The notes below the pieces were generated by a model. The model saw nothing but the letters and a program-made list of their open reading frames with translations. It was not told where the DNA came from and did not search any database. DNA of 64,000 nt. Origin: Pseudoduganella lurida (GTDB lineage: Bacteria > Pseudomonadota > Gammaproteobacteria > Burkholderiales > Burkholderiaceae_D). The stretch is taken from assembly GCF_007830455.1 (NCBI RefSeq), contig NZ_VLLB01000003.1:248001-312000 (forward strand), read 5' to 3'. How positions within the stretch are numbered: position 1 is the stretch's first letter; every line of letters starts with the position of its first letter. The position numbers were made by a program, and so were the translations under genes. Positions 37,729-46,815 of the stretch are shown one piece after another.

Positions 37729-39265
37729 CCTGCCCTCCACGCGCCGCGCCGTGCGCTTCGACCGCGATCGTCTGACGATCGAGGACATCGTCGACATCGC
37801 GCAGGGCCGCGCCAGCGCCGAACTGTCGGACGATCCGGCGTTCCGCGCCGCCATCGCGCGCGGTGCCGACTTCCTCGACCGCCTGCTGCGCGAGGACGGC
37901 AATATCTATGGCGTGACGACCGGCTACGGCGACTCCTGCACCGTGAATATCCCGCCCGAGCTGGTCGAGGAACTGCCGCACCACCTGTACACCTATCACG
38001 GCTGCGGCCTGGGCCAGCACTTCGATCCGGCGCAGACGCGCGCGATCCTGGCCACGCGCCTGGCCTCGCTGGCCAAGGGCTACTCGGGCGTGTCCGTGGA
38101 ACTGCTGCTGCAGATCACGCGGCTGCTCGATGCCGGCCTGCTGCCGCTGATTCCGTCCGAAGGTTCGGTGGGCGCCAGCGGCGACCTCACGCCGCTGTCC
38201 TACCTGGCCGCCGTGCTGTGCGGCGAACGGGAAGTGTGGCGCAATGGCGAAACGGTCGATGCCGCCGTCGCGCTGCGCGAGGCGGGCATCACGCCGCTGC
38301 GCCTGCGCCCGAAGGAAGGGCTGGCCATCATGAACGGCACGGCCGTGATGACGGCGCTCGCCTGCCTGGCCTACGACCGCGCCGAGTACCTGGTGCGCCT
38401 GTCCACCCGCATCACGGCGCTGGCGTCGTATGCGCTGGACGGCAATGCCCACCACTTCGACGAAGTGCTGTTCTCCGTGAAGCCGCATGCCGGCATGCAG
38501 GGCGTGGCCGCGATGCTGCGCACCGACCTGCCGACAACCGAATGGGAGCGTAACGGCAAGCGCCTGCAGGACCGCTATTCCATCCGCTGCGCGCCGCATG
38601 TGATCGGCGTGCTGGCCGATGCGCTGCCGTTCTTCCGCACGTCGATCGAGAATGAGCTGAACAGTGCCAACGACAATCCGCTCATCGATGGCGACAACGA
38701 ACGCGTGCTGCACGGCGGCCATTTCTACGGCGGCCATATCGCCTTCGCGATGGACGGCATGAAGAACGCCGTGGCGAACATCGCCGACCTGCTGGACCGC
38801 CAGATGGCGCTGCTGGTCGATGCGCGCTACAACCACGGCCTGCCGGCCAACCTGTCCGGCAGCACGGGGCCGCGCGCCGCCATCAACCATGGCCTGAAGG
38901 CGCTGCAGATCAGCGCCTCGGCCTGGACGGCCGAAGCCTTGAAGCTCACCATGCCCGCCTCGGTATTTTCGCGGTCGACCGAATGCCACAACCAGGACAA
39001 GGTCAGCATGGGCACCATCGCCGCGCGCGACTGCCTGCGCGTGCTGGAACTGGCCGAGCAGGTGGTTGCGGCGCTGCTCGTCACCGTGCGGCAGGGAGCC
39101 TGGCTGCGTGCCCAGGCCAATCCGGAGCTGGCGCTGCAGCCGCACCTGGCAGCCATGCTGGAAGCGCTCGGTATCGAGCCGGTTGTCGAAGACCGCCGCC
39201 TCGATGGCGAGCTGCGCGCGCTGATCGCGAAGATCCGTAGCCAGGCCTGGACTCTGTATGCGTAA
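37709..39265 (+). CDS. MIO-type aromatic amino acid ammonia-lyase (HAL/PAL/TAL family)
   Basis: A 518-residue enzyme with the self-made MIO cofactor from A156-S157-G158 (GSVGASGDLTPLSYLA), the catalytic tyrosine loop NIYGVTTGYGDS, and NSANDNPLID with the asparagine ligands. It would remove ammonia from Tyr, Phe or His. Its place in an aryl-polyene operon suggests it makes the cinnamate- or coumarate-type starter that the AMP-ligase loads. The selectivity loop reads LYTYHGCGLG: it has neither the HL of tyrosine nor the FL of phenylalanine lyases. Start ATG 37709; a second ATG follows at 37715. Confidence 0.93.
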   Translation: MPMHLADLPSTRRAVRFDRDRLTIEDIVDIAQGRASAELSDDPAFRAAIARGADFLDRLLREDGNIYGVTTGYGDSCTVNIPPELVEELPHHLYTYHGCGLGQHFDPAQTRAILATRLASLAKGYSGVSVELLLQITRLLDAGLLPLIPSEGSVGASGDLTPLSYLAAVLCGEREVWRNGETVDAAVALREAGITPLRLRPKEGLAIMNGTAVMTALACLAYDRAEYLVRLSTRITALASYALDGNAHHFDEVLFSVKPHAGMQGVAAMLRTDLPTTEWERNGKRLQDRYSIRCAPHVIGVLADALPFFRTSIENELNSANDNPLIDGDNERVLHGGHFYGGHIAFAMDGMKNAVANIADLLDRQMALLVDARYNHGLPANLSGSTGPRAAINHGLKALQISASAWTAEALKLTMPASVFSRSTECHNQDKVSMGTIAARDCLRVLELAEQVVAALLVTVRQGAWLRAQANPELALQPHLAAMLEALGIEPVVEDRRLDGELRALIAKIRSQAWTLYA

Positions 39266-39683
39266 GCCAAAAGAGAGCCGCTGGTTCGCCGAAGTCGAGA
39301 TGACCGTGCAGTTCTACGACCTGGACCCGATGGAGATCGTCTGGCACGGCAACTACGTGAAGTACCTGGAAGTGGTGCGCTGCGCGCTGCTCGACAAGAT
39401 CGGCTACAACTACCCGCAGATGAAGGCTTCCGGTTATGCCTGGCCCGTGATCGACATGCACCTGCGCTACGTGGCGCCGGCCACGTTCGGCCAGACGATC
39501 CGCCTGCGCGCCGACATCGTCGAATGGGAAAACTGCCTGAAGATCGACTACCTGATCACGGATGCGGCGTCGGGCCGGCGGCTGAACCGCGCCACCACGA
39601 CAATGGTGGCGGTGGACATCGCGACCAAAGAGATGTGCTACGTATCGCCACCCGTGCTGCTGGAAAAACTGGGAATCCTATGA
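39258..39683 (+). CDS. apeK: Hotdog acyl thioesterase (4HBT/ApeK-like)
   Basis: A 141-residue single-domain thioesterase with FYDLDPMEIVWHGNYVKYLE, the YbgC/4-hydroxybenzoyl-CoA thioesterase motif containing the catalytic aspartate. In aryl-polyene synthesis ApeK-type enzymes clear stalled chains or release product from ACP. It overlaps the ammonia-lyase gene by 8 bp and the next gene by 4 bp. Confidence 0.9.
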   Translation: MRKPKESRWFAEVEMTVQFYDLDPMEIVWHGNYVKYLEVVRCALLDKIGYNYPQMKASGYAWPVIDMHLRYVAPATFGQTIRLRADIVEWENCLKIDYLITDAASGRRLNRATTTMVAVDIATKEMCYVSPPVLLEKLGIL

Positions 39684-40285
39684 AGAAGTTCGTATTCATG
39701 CTCGCGCTGGTCGTGTCCTGCGCCGCCGCCAACGCCGCCGTGCCGGTAGCAAAAATCCAGGCCATGCTGGCGAAACCGAAGACCATGTGCGGCCGCTTCG
39801 ACCAGAGCAAGACGCTGGCCGGCATGAAGAAGCCGCTGGCCGCCAATGGCCGCTTCTGCGTGGTGCAGGACAAGGGCGTGCTGTGGCGCACGCTGCAGCC
39901 GTTCCCGAACACGTTGCGCCTGACGAAGAACGAGATCGTGCACTTCCAGGGCGACCGCGTGGCCATGCGCCTCGACGCGAAGACGGAACCGACGGTGCGC
40001 ATGATCAACCAGGTGCTGTTCGCGATGCTGGCCGGTGACCTGGCGCAGCTGGAAACGCTGTTCGAGGTGGACGGCACGGTGGGCACGGACAGCTGGAGCG
40101 TGACGCTCAAGGCGCGCGAACCGGCACTGGCCAAGGCGATCGGCACGATCAGCCTGGAAGGCGGCGCCTACGTGAAGAACATCGTGATGAGCGAAGCCTC
40201 CGGCGACCGCACGACCATCACGTTCTCGAAGATCGAGGCGGGCGACAAGGCCATCGCGGCCGACGAGGCGGCGCTGTTCCAATGA
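39680..40285 (+). CDS. LolA-like outer-membrane lipoprotein carrier
   Basis: A 201-residue periplasmic protein with signal peptide (KKFVFMLALVVSCAAANA) and a LolA-like half-barrel (about 35-185: CGRFDQSKTLAGMKKPL to MRLDAKTEPTVRMINQVLFAMLAGDL). It probably carries the lipid-linked polyene through the periplasm. It lies between the thioesterase and the exporter, with ATGA overlaps on both sides, in the ApeL position. Confidence 0.85.
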   Translation: MKKFVFMLALVVSCAAANAAVPVAKIQAMLAKPKTMCGRFDQSKTLAGMKKPLAANGRFCVVQDKGVLWRTLQPFPNTLRLTKNEIVHFQGDRVAMRLDAKTEPTVRMINQVLFAMLAGDLAQLETLFEVDGTVGTDSWSVTLKAREPALAKAIGTISLEGGAYVKNIVMSEASGDRTTITFSKIEAGDKAIAADEAALFQ

Positions 40286-42657
40286 TGGCCCGCGCACGTT
40301 CGCTGGCGCTGCTGTGGCTCGTGGCCGTGGCCCTGCTGCTGGGTCACAACGGCTGGCTGTGGTTCGTGCAGCGCATCGTGCCGGACACGGACATCATGGC
40401 GCTGCTGCCCGTGCAGGAACGCGATCCCGTCCTGCAGCGCTCCTTCGCCCACATGGTCGATGCGGCCCAGCAGCGCGTGATCGTGCTGGTCGGCGCGCCC
40501 GACTGGGACGATGCGCGCAAGGCCGCCGACGCTTACGCGGCCGTGCTGGCGAAGCATCCGGACCTGTTCGACACCGCATCGGCCAGCGAGCAGGTGCAGT
40601 CGGAATGGCTGTCGCTGTTCCAGCAGCACCGGCTGGTGCTGATGACGGCCGCCCAGCAGGCGCAGCTCGAACGGGAACCGGCCGGGTACTGGCTCCAGCA
40701 GGGGCTCGCGAAACTGTACGCGCCGTTCGGCGGGCCGAAGCTGGGCGCCTGGCAGGACGATCCCTTCGGCCTGTTCGCCGGCTGGATGCAGGAACGGGCC
40801 CAGGAAACGCCGGTGCGCCCGCGCGACGGCCACCTGTTCGTCGCCGACAATGACAGGCAATATGTGCTGCTGCCGCTGACCCTGAAAGTGCCTGCGCTGT
40901 CGATGACGGCGCAGGACAAGGTGCTGCCGCTGCTGAAGGAGGCAAAGGCGGCGGCGCGGCAGTCGCCGCAGGTACAGGTGATCGAGGCGGGCGTGATCCT
41001 GCACGCGGCCAACGCCAGTTCGCAGGCCAGCGGCGAGATGCACACGATCGGCCTCGGTTCGATCGCCGGCATCATCCTGCTGATGTGGTGCACCTTCCGC
41101 ACGCTCAAGCCGATCGCACTGATCCTGCTGTCGATCGGCATCGGCTGCCTGGGCGCGCTGTCCGTCTGCTGGCTGCTGTTCGGCCAGCTCCACCTGATGA
41201 CGCTCGTATTCGGCGCCAGCCTGATCGGCGTGGCCCAGGACTACGGCATCTACTTCCTCTGCAACCGCCTGTCCGCCAGCGAGACGCTGGACTCGCGCGC
41301 GCTGCTGAAAAAACTGCTGCCCGGCCTGTCGCTGACGCTGCTGGCCGCCGTCATCGGCTACATGGGCCTGGCCCTGACGCCGTTCCCCGGCCTGCGCCAG
41401 ATGGCCGTGTTCTCCGCGCTGGGCCTCGTCTTCGCGTGGCTGACGGTGATCTGCTGGTTCCCCAGCCTGATCGGCCCGCGCAGCCTGCGTGGCGGCCCGC
41501 TTGCCCGCGGCTACGGCAACCTGCTGGCACGCTGGCCCCTGCTGCGGGCCACGCGCGGCACCTGGATCGCCGTCGCCGTGTTCGGCGCGGTGGCCATCGT
41601 CGGCATCACGCGCCTGGGCGCCAACGACGATATCCGCCTGCTGCAGAATCCGCCGAAGCACCTGATCGACGACCAGATCAGGCTCAGTAAGCTGCTCGAT
41701 GCGCCCACGCCGGTGCAGTTCTTCCTGGTGCGCGGCGATTCGGCCGAGACGGTGCTGCAGCGCGAGGAAGCGTTGAAGCGCCGCCTCGATCCCCTGATCG
41801 CCGCCGGCAGGCTGTCCGGCTACCAGGCCATGTCGAACTGGGTGCCGTCGCTGCGCTTGCAGGCGCAGCGCCGCGCGCTCGTCGATGCGAAGCTGCTGCA
41901 GGATGCCGGTCCACTTGCCGCCATCGCGCAGCAGACGGAAGAAGATGCGGCCTGGGTGCAGGCCACGGCCACTGCCTTGCGCGCGGCCGGCACGCCGCTC
42001 GACATCGACACCTTCCTGAAGGCGCCGGCCAGCGAGCCGTGGCGCCACCTGTGGCTGGGCCGCGAGCATGGTGAAGTCGCCAGCATCGTGGCGCTGCGCG
42101 GCCTGTCGATGGCCACCGTGCCGGCGCTGCGCGCGCTGCCGGAAGGGATGCAGGGCGTGCAGTGGGTCGACAAGGTCGACGAGATTTCATCCGTGCTGGG
42201 CCGCTACCGCCAGAACATGGGCTGGGTGGTGCTGGGCGCCTATGGCGTGGTGTTCGCGCTGCTGCTGCCCCGCTACCGTGGCCGCGCCTGGCGCGTGATC
42301 GCGCCGACCGCCATCGCCAGCCTGGCGACGCTGGCCATCCTCGGCTACACGGGCCAGCACCTGCAGCTGTTCCACGTGCTGGCCCTGATGCTGCTGCTGG
42401 GGGTAGGTGTCGATTACGGCATCTTCATGCAGGAGCATCCTGAAAGAAGCGATACCACGCCGTGGCTGGCCGTGGGCCTGTCCGCCGCCAACACGATCCT
42501 GTCGTTCGGCCTGCTCGGCCTGTCGCACACGCCGGCACTGCAGGCCTTCGGCACCACGATGCTGCTCGGGACGCTGCTGGTCTGGCTGGCCGTACCCTGT
42601 TTCGGAACCTCTTCTCCACTCTTGAAAGCGAATGCAGATGCAAACGGAAAGCGCTGA
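40282..42657 (+). CDS. MMPL/RND-family lipid exporter (ApeM position)
   Basis: A 791-residue membrane protein with two blocks of about six helices (250-420 and 620-770), each after a large periplasmic loop, the RND/MMPL fold. The proton-relay acidic residues lie in IGVAQDYGIYFL and LGVGVDYGIFMQ. Such exporters move lipid-linked pigments in aryl-polyene and xanthomonadin loci. It probably works with the LolA-like carrier before it and the lipoprotein two genes later. Its end overlaps the flavoprotein gene by 26 bp. Confidence 0.9.
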   Translation: MMARARSLALLWLVAVALLLGHNGWLWFVQRIVPDTDIMALLPVQERDPVLQRSFAHMVDAAQQRVIVLVGAPDWDDARKAADAYAAVLAKHPDLFDTASASEQVQSEWLSLFQQHRLVLMTAAQQAQLEREPAGYWLQQGLAKLYAPFGGPKLGAWQDDPFGLFAGWMQERAQETPVRPRDGHLFVADNDRQYVLLPLTLKVPALSMTAQDKVLPLLKEAKAAARQSPQVQVIEAGVILHAANASSQASGEMHTIGLGSIAGIILLMWCTFRTLKPIALILLSIGIGCLGALSVCWLLFGQLHLMTLVFGASLIGVAQDYGIYFLCNRLSASETLDSRALLKKLLPGLSLTLLAAVIGYMGLALTPFPGLRQMAVFSALGLVFAWLTVICWFPSLIGPRSLRGGPLARGYGNLLARWPLLRATRGTWIAVAVFGAVAIVGITRLGANDDIRLLQNPPKHLIDDQIRLSKLLDAPTPVQFFLVRGDSAETVLQREEALKRRLDPLIAAGRLSGYQAMSNWVPSLRLQAQRRALVDAKLLQDAGPLAAIAQQTEEDAAWVQATATALRAAGTPLDIDTFLKAPASEPWRHLWLGREHGEVASIVALRGLSMATVPALRALPEGMQGVQWVDKVDEISSVLGRYRQNMGWVVLGAYGVVFALLLPRYRGRAWRVIAPTAIASLATLAILGYTGQHLQLFHVLALMLLLGVGVDYGIFMQEHPERSDTTPWLAVGLSAANTILSFGLLGLSHTPALQAFGTTMLLGTLLVWLAVPCFGTSSPLLKANADANGKR

Positions 42658-43879
42658 AATCCTGATCGTCGGTGCCGGTCCCGCCGGTGCCGTGGCCGCG
42701 GCGCTGCTGCGTCGCCAGGGCCGCCAGGTGCTCGTCATCGAACGCGAACAGTTCCCCCGCTTTTCGATCGGCGAGAGCCTTCTGCCGCAGAGCATGCAGT
42801 ACCTGGAGGAGGCGGGCATGCTGCGCGCCGTCGTCGAAGCAGGCTTCCAGTACAAGAACGGCGCGGCCTTCATGCGCGACGGCGTGTACACGGCCTTCGA
42901 TTTCCGCGACAAATATTCGGCGGGCTGGGGCACCACGTACCAGGTGCAGCGCGCCGATTTCGATCATCTGCTGGCGCAGGAAGCGCAGCGGCAGGGCGCC
43001 GAGATCCGCTTCCGCCACGAAGTGCTGGACATCGAACTGGGCCAGCCGGGCGGCCGTTCGCGCGTGACCGTCAGGGATCCGGACGGGCAGCAGTACCAGG
43101 TCGATGCCGGCTTCATCCTCGATGCCAGCGGCTTCGGGCGCATCCTGCCTCGCCTGCTGGACCTGGAGACGCCATCGAACTTCCCCGTGCGCGGCGCCAT
43201 CTTCACGCACGTCGCCGATGGCATCGGGAGCGATGCGGGATTCGACCGCAACAAGATCCGCGTGACCGTGCACCCGCAGCACTGCAATGTGTGGTTCTGG
43301 ACGATTCCGTTTGCCGGCGGCCGCTGCTCGCAGGGCGTGGTGGCCGAGACGGCCTTCCTGGACCGGTACCAGGGCACGCCGACCGAGCGGCTGCAGGCCA
43401 TCATCGCGGAAGAGCCATCGCTGTCGGCGCTGCTGAAGAACGCCACGTGGGACACGCCGGCGCGCCAGATCACCGGCTATTCCGCCAACGTGGACAGGCT
43501 GTGGGGCGAGGGTTACGCGCTGCTGGGCAATGCGGGCGAGTTCCTCGATCCCGTGTTCTCGTCCGGCGTGACGATCGCCGTGCGCTCGGCCAGCCTGGCC
43601 GCCGCGGCCCTGAAGCGCCAGTTCGCCGGCGAGACAGTGGACTGGCAGGCCGACTACGGCGTGCCGCTGCGCCGCGGCGTGGACACGTTCCGCGCCTTCG
43701 TCGAGTCCTGGTACAAGGGCGGCTTCCAGACCATCATCTTCCACGCGAAGCAGCAGCCGGAAATCCGCCGCATGATCTCGGCGATCCTGGCCGGTTACGC
43801 GTGGGACCAGGGCAACCCGTACGTGAAGGAGACGGCACGCCGGCTGGCGGCGCTGGAGGCGGCATGCGAGCTTGCCTGA
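42632..43879 (+). CDS. FAD-dependent oxidoreductase, flavin-halogenase-like
   Basis: A 415-residue flavoprotein: dinucleotide motif ILIVGAGPAGAVAA, ERExFPRFSIGESLLPQSM, GF-YKNGAAF with the lysine where halogenases keep theirs, and WFWTIP, which fits the WxWxIP motif of flavin-dependent halogenases. LGNAGEFLDPVFSSGV is the second FAD motif. It may halogenate or hydroxylate the aryl head group of the polyene, as proposed for xanthomonadin loci; a plain monooxygenase or reductase is also possible, because these motifs occur in non-halogenating relatives. It sits inside the operon between the exporter and lipoprotein genes. Confidence 0.82.
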   Translation: MQMQTESAEILIVGAGPAGAVAAALLRRQGRQVLVIEREQFPRFSIGESLLPQSMQYLEEAGMLRAVVEAGFQYKNGAAFMRDGVYTAFDFRDKYSAGWGTTYQVQRADFDHLLAQEAQRQGAEIRFRHEVLDIELGQPGGRSRVTVRDPDGQQYQVDAGFILDASGFGRILPRLLDLETPSNFPVRGAIFTHVADGIGSDAGFDRNKIRVTVHPQHCNVWFWTIPFAGGRCSQGVVAETAFLDRYQGTPTERLQAIIAEEPSLSALLKNATWDTPARQITGYSANVDRLWGEGYALLGNAGEFLDPVFSSGVTIAVRSASLAAAALKRQFAGETVDWQADYGVPLRRGVDTFRAFVESWYKGGFQTIIFHAKQQPEIRRMISAILAGYAWDQGNPYVKETARRLAALEAACELA

Positions 43880-44412
43880 CGAATGCGCTGGCCGCTGTGC
43901 TGGCGTCGGCGGTGCTGGCCGGTTGCGCCACGCCGCCGCCGCCGGCGCGCCTGGGCCTGAAGCTGCCGCCCGCCGCGCTGGGCCAGTCGATCAGCGTGCA
44001 GCAGCACCTGAAGGTGGAGCGCGACGGCCGCACGGACGACCTGGATGTCGCGCTGCAGGTGGAGCCGGAGGCGATCGATGTCGTCGGCCTGGCGTTCGGC
44101 CAGCGCGTGCTGTCGCTGCACTATGACGGCAAGGAGATGACGGAATGGCGGCACATGATGCTGCCGCGTCAGGTGCGTGCCGATGACGTGCTGGAGGACA
44201 TGCAGCTCACGCTGTGGCCGGTCGACGCGGTGGCGCGCGCGCTGCCGCTGGGCTGGCGCATCGAAGAGCAGGGCCTGCAGCGCACGTTGTACCTGCACGA
44301 CGAAGTGGTCATGCGGATCGCCTACAGCGGCAGTCCGCGCTGGAGCGGCACCGTGGTGCTGGACAACCTGCGGTATAAATACCGGTTGACCGTGCAATTC
44401 GCAGCGGAGTAA
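43864..44412 (+). CDS. DUF3261-like outer-membrane lipoprotein (ApeN position)
   Basis: A 182-residue lipoprotein with signal peptide ending in VLAGC (lipobox) and a beta-rich body (LDVALQVEPEAIDVVGLAFGQRVLSL, and WPVDAVARALPLGWRI). The DUF3261 family accompanies the exporter in aryl-polyene loci and may receive the lipid product in the outer membrane, in the manner of LolB. It overlaps the flavoprotein gene by 16 bp; the first KS gene follows 11 bp later. Confidence 0.85.
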   Translation: MRACLTNALAAVLASAVLAGCATPPPPARLGLKLPPAALGQSISVQQHLKVERDGRTDDLDVALQVEPEAIDVVGLAFGQRVLSLHYDGKEMTEWRHMMLPRQVRADDVLEDMQLTLWPVDAVARALPLGWRIEEQGLQRTLYLHDEVVMRIAYSGSPRWSGTVVLDNLRYKYRLTVQFAAE

Positions 44413-44423
44413 AGAGTTTCAAG

Positions 44424-45629
44424 ATGAGTATCCCGATGATTGTGTACCTGAACGCCTGCGGCATCGTCTGCGCGCTGGGCAACGGCGTGCCGGAAGTGCG
44501 GGCGAACCTGTTCGCGGGCCGCTCCGGCGTGCTGCCGACCACGGCCTGCTCGTCGGGCCCGAATGCCGGTCGCCTGCTCCCGCTGGGACAGGTGCAGAGT
44601 GCGCTGCCGTCCGTCGACCACCTGCCGCCGGCGCAGCGCAGCCGCAACAACGCGCTGGCGCTGGCGGCGCTGGCGCAGATCCGCCCGGCCGTCGCGGCGG
44701 CGGTGGCGAAGTATGGCGCGCACCGCATCGCCGTCATCATCGGCACCAGCACGTCCGGCATCGCCGAAACGGAGCATGCGCTGCGCCATCGCGCCGTGCA
44801 CGGCGACCTGGCGCCCGAGTTCCATTACGGCCAGCAGGAAATGGGCTCGCCGGCGCAGATGCTGGCCGACCAGCTGGGCATCGAGGGCCCGGCCTACAGC
44901 CACTCCAGCGCCTGCGCATCGAGCGCGAAGGCGCTGGCCAGCGCGGCGCGGCTGATCCGCATGGGCCTGTGCGACGCGGTGCTGACGGGCGGCGTCGACT
45001 CCCTGTGCGCATTCACGGTAGCCGGCTTCGCCGCGCTGGAATCGGTCAGCGCCGAGCGCTGCAATCCGATGAGCGCGCACCGGCACGGCATCAATATCGG
45101 CGAGGGCGCGGCGCTGTTCCTGCTGACGCGCGAGCCGGCACCGGTGGCGCTGCTGGGCTGGGGCGAGTCGTCGGACGGGCACCATATGTCGGCGCCCGAT
45201 CCGGCCGGAGAAGGCGCGCGCATTGCCATGCTCGATGCGCTGCGCCGTGCCAATCTCCAGCCGGCCGACATCGACTACGTGAACCTGCACGGCACGGCCA
45301 CGCCGCAGAACGATGCGATGGAATCGAAAGTCATCGCCGACCTGTTCGGCTGCGAAGTACCGGCCAGTTCCACCAAGCCGTTCACCGGCCACACGCTGGG
45401 GGCGGCCGCCGCGGTGGAAGCGGCGCTGTGCTGGATCGCGCTGCAGCCGGACAACGTGCGCGGCGAGCTGCCGCCGCACCTGTGGGATGGCGCGCGCGAT
45501 GCGGCGCTGCCGGCGCTGAACCTGGTGCCGCCGGGCGCCACGCTGGGCCGGCCGCTGCGCCATGTGCTGAGCAATTCCTTCGCGTTCGGCGGCTCCAACG
45601 CGGTGCTGGTACTGGGGAGGGCGGCATGA
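44424..45629 (+). CDS. apeO: Beta-ketoacyl-ACP synthase (ApeO-like)
   Basis: A 401-residue KAS II-type condensing enzyme with an intact Cys-His-His triad: C164 in SSACASS, histidines in NLHGTATPQND and TGHTLGAAAA. It should form the elongating heterodimer with the chain-length factor encoded first in the operon. The ATG at 44424 follows AAAGAG. A dehydratase and ketoreductase, needed for each polyene cycle, follow in coupled genes. Confidence 0.92.
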   Translation: MSIPMIVYLNACGIVCALGNGVPEVRANLFAGRSGVLPTTACSSGPNAGRLLPLGQVQSALPSVDHLPPAQRSRNNALALAALAQIRPAVAAAVAKYGAHRIAVIIGTSTSGIAETEHALRHRAVHGDLAPEFHYGQQEMGSPAQMLADQLGIEGPAYSHSSACASSAKALASAARLIRMGLCDAVLTGGVDSLCAFTVAGFAALESVSAERCNPMSAHRHGINIGEGAALFLLTREPAPVALLGWGESSDGHHMSAPDPAGEGARIAMLDALRRANLQPADIDYVNLHGTATPQNDAMESKVIADLFGCEVPASSTKPFTGHTLGAAAAVEAALCWIALQPDNVRGELPPHLWDGARDAALPALNLVPPGATLGRPLRHVLSNSFAFGGSNAVLVLGRAA

Positions 45630-46081
45630 CGCTCCCCGCCATCAGCGAGCTGCTGCCCCATTCCGGGCCGATGGTGCTGCTCGACCGGCTGGTCAGTGCC
45701 GGCGAGGACGACCTGTGCGCCGAGGTGGCCATCCGCGCGGACAGCATGTTCTGCGACGGCCAGAGTGTCGGCAGCTGGGTCGGCATCGAATACATGGCGC
45801 AGGCCATCGCGGCCCATGCCGGCTGGCTGGCGCGCCAGCGGGGCGACGGCGTGAAGGTGGGCTTCCTGCTCGGCTCGCGCAAGTACGAGGCGGCCGTGCC
45901 GGCCTTCACGGTGGGAGGCGTGCTGCGGGTGTTCACGCACCGTGCGCTGCAGGGCGACAACGGTCTCGGCGCGTTTGAATGCAGGATCGAAGAACAGGGC
46001 CGGACAGTGGCCACGGCAACGGTGACCGTGTACCAGCCCGATAACGTCAATGAGTTTCTTCAGGGTGGAACAGCAGGATGA
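45626..46081 (+). CDS. apeP: 3-hydroxyacyl-ACP dehydratase, FabZ-like hotdog (ApeP-like)
   Basis: A 151-residue hotdog protein with LLPHSGPMVLLDRL (catalytic histidine) and SVGSWVGIEYMAQAIAAHAG, the ApeP pattern. It removes water to make the conjugated double bonds; the second dehydratase is the C-terminal domain of the AMP-ligase protein, and in E. coli ApeI and ApeP have related roles. ATGA overlaps with both neighbours. Confidence 0.9.
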   Translation: MTLPAISELLPHSGPMVLLDRLVSAGEDDLCAEVAIRADSMFCDGQSVGSWVGIEYMAQAIAAHAGWLARQRGDGVKVGFLLGSRKYEAAVPAFTVGGVLRVFTHRALQGDNGLGAFECRIEEQGRTVATATVTVYQPDNVNEFLQGGTAG

Positions 46082-46815
46082 ATCAGAACAAGTCCATGAG
46101 CGTGCTGGTGACGGGATCGTCGCGCGGCATCGGCAAGGCGGTGGCGCTGCGGCTGGCGCGTGACGGATACGACGTGGTCCTGCATTGCCGCAGCCAGCGG
46201 GCCGAGGCCGATGCGGTGGCCGCGCAGATCGTCGCCATGGGGCGTGCCGCGCGCGTGCTGCAGTTCGACGTGAGCGACCGTGCCGGCACGGCCGCCGCGC
46301 TGGAAGCGGATATCGCGGCACACGGCTGCTACTACGGCGTCGTCTGCAGCGCCGGCATCGCGCGCGACAACGCCTTCCCCGCCATGTCCGGCGAGGACTG
46401 GGACCTGGTGCTGCGCACGAACCTGGACGGCTTCTACAACGTGCTCAATCCGCTGGTGATGCCGCTCGTGCAGCGCCGCAAGCCGGGCCGCATCGTCACG
46501 CTGGCTTCCGTGTCCGGGTTGATCGGCAACCGCGGCCAGGTGAACTACAGCGCCGCCAAGGCCGGCATCATCGGCGCCACCAAGGCGCTGGCGCTGGAAC
46601 TGGCCAAGCGCGCGATCACCGTCAACTGCGTCGCGCCCGGCCTGATCGAAACGGACATGACGAGCGACGTGCCGCTGGAGGAAGCGCTGAAGATGATCCC
46701 GGCGCGCCGCATCGGCAAGCCGGAAGAGGTGGCGGCCGCCGTCAGCTTCCTGATCGGCGAGGACGCCGGCTACATCACGCGGCAGGTCATTTCCGTCAAC
46801 GGAGGCCTGGCATGA
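46078..46815 (+). CDS. apeQ: 3-oxoacyl-ACP reductase, FabG-like (ApeQ-like)
   Basis: A 245-residue short-chain dehydrogenase with TGSSRGIGKAVA (NADPH-binding), the NAG-like SAGIARDN, catalytic Ser in LASVSGLIGN and YSAAK. It reduces the beta-keto group in each elongation cycle. ATGA overlaps place it between dehydratase and second ketosynthase. Confidence 0.93.
   Translation: MNQNKSMSVLVTGSSRGIGKAVALRLARDGYDVVLHCRSQRAEADAVAAQIVAMGRAARVLQFDVSDRAGTAAALEADIAAHGCYYGVVCSAGIARDNAFPAMSGEDWDLVLRTNLDGFYNVLNPLVMPLVQRRKPGRIVTLASVSGLIGNRGQVNYSAAKAGIIGATKALALELAKRAITVNCVAPGLIETDMTSDVPLEEALKMIPARRIGKPEEVAAAVSFLIGEDAGYITRQVISVNGGLA

Noticed and set aside
37709..39265. HutH of histidine degradation
   Set aside because: No hutU, hutI or hutG nearby, and the gene sits inside the polyene operon with overlaps on both sides.
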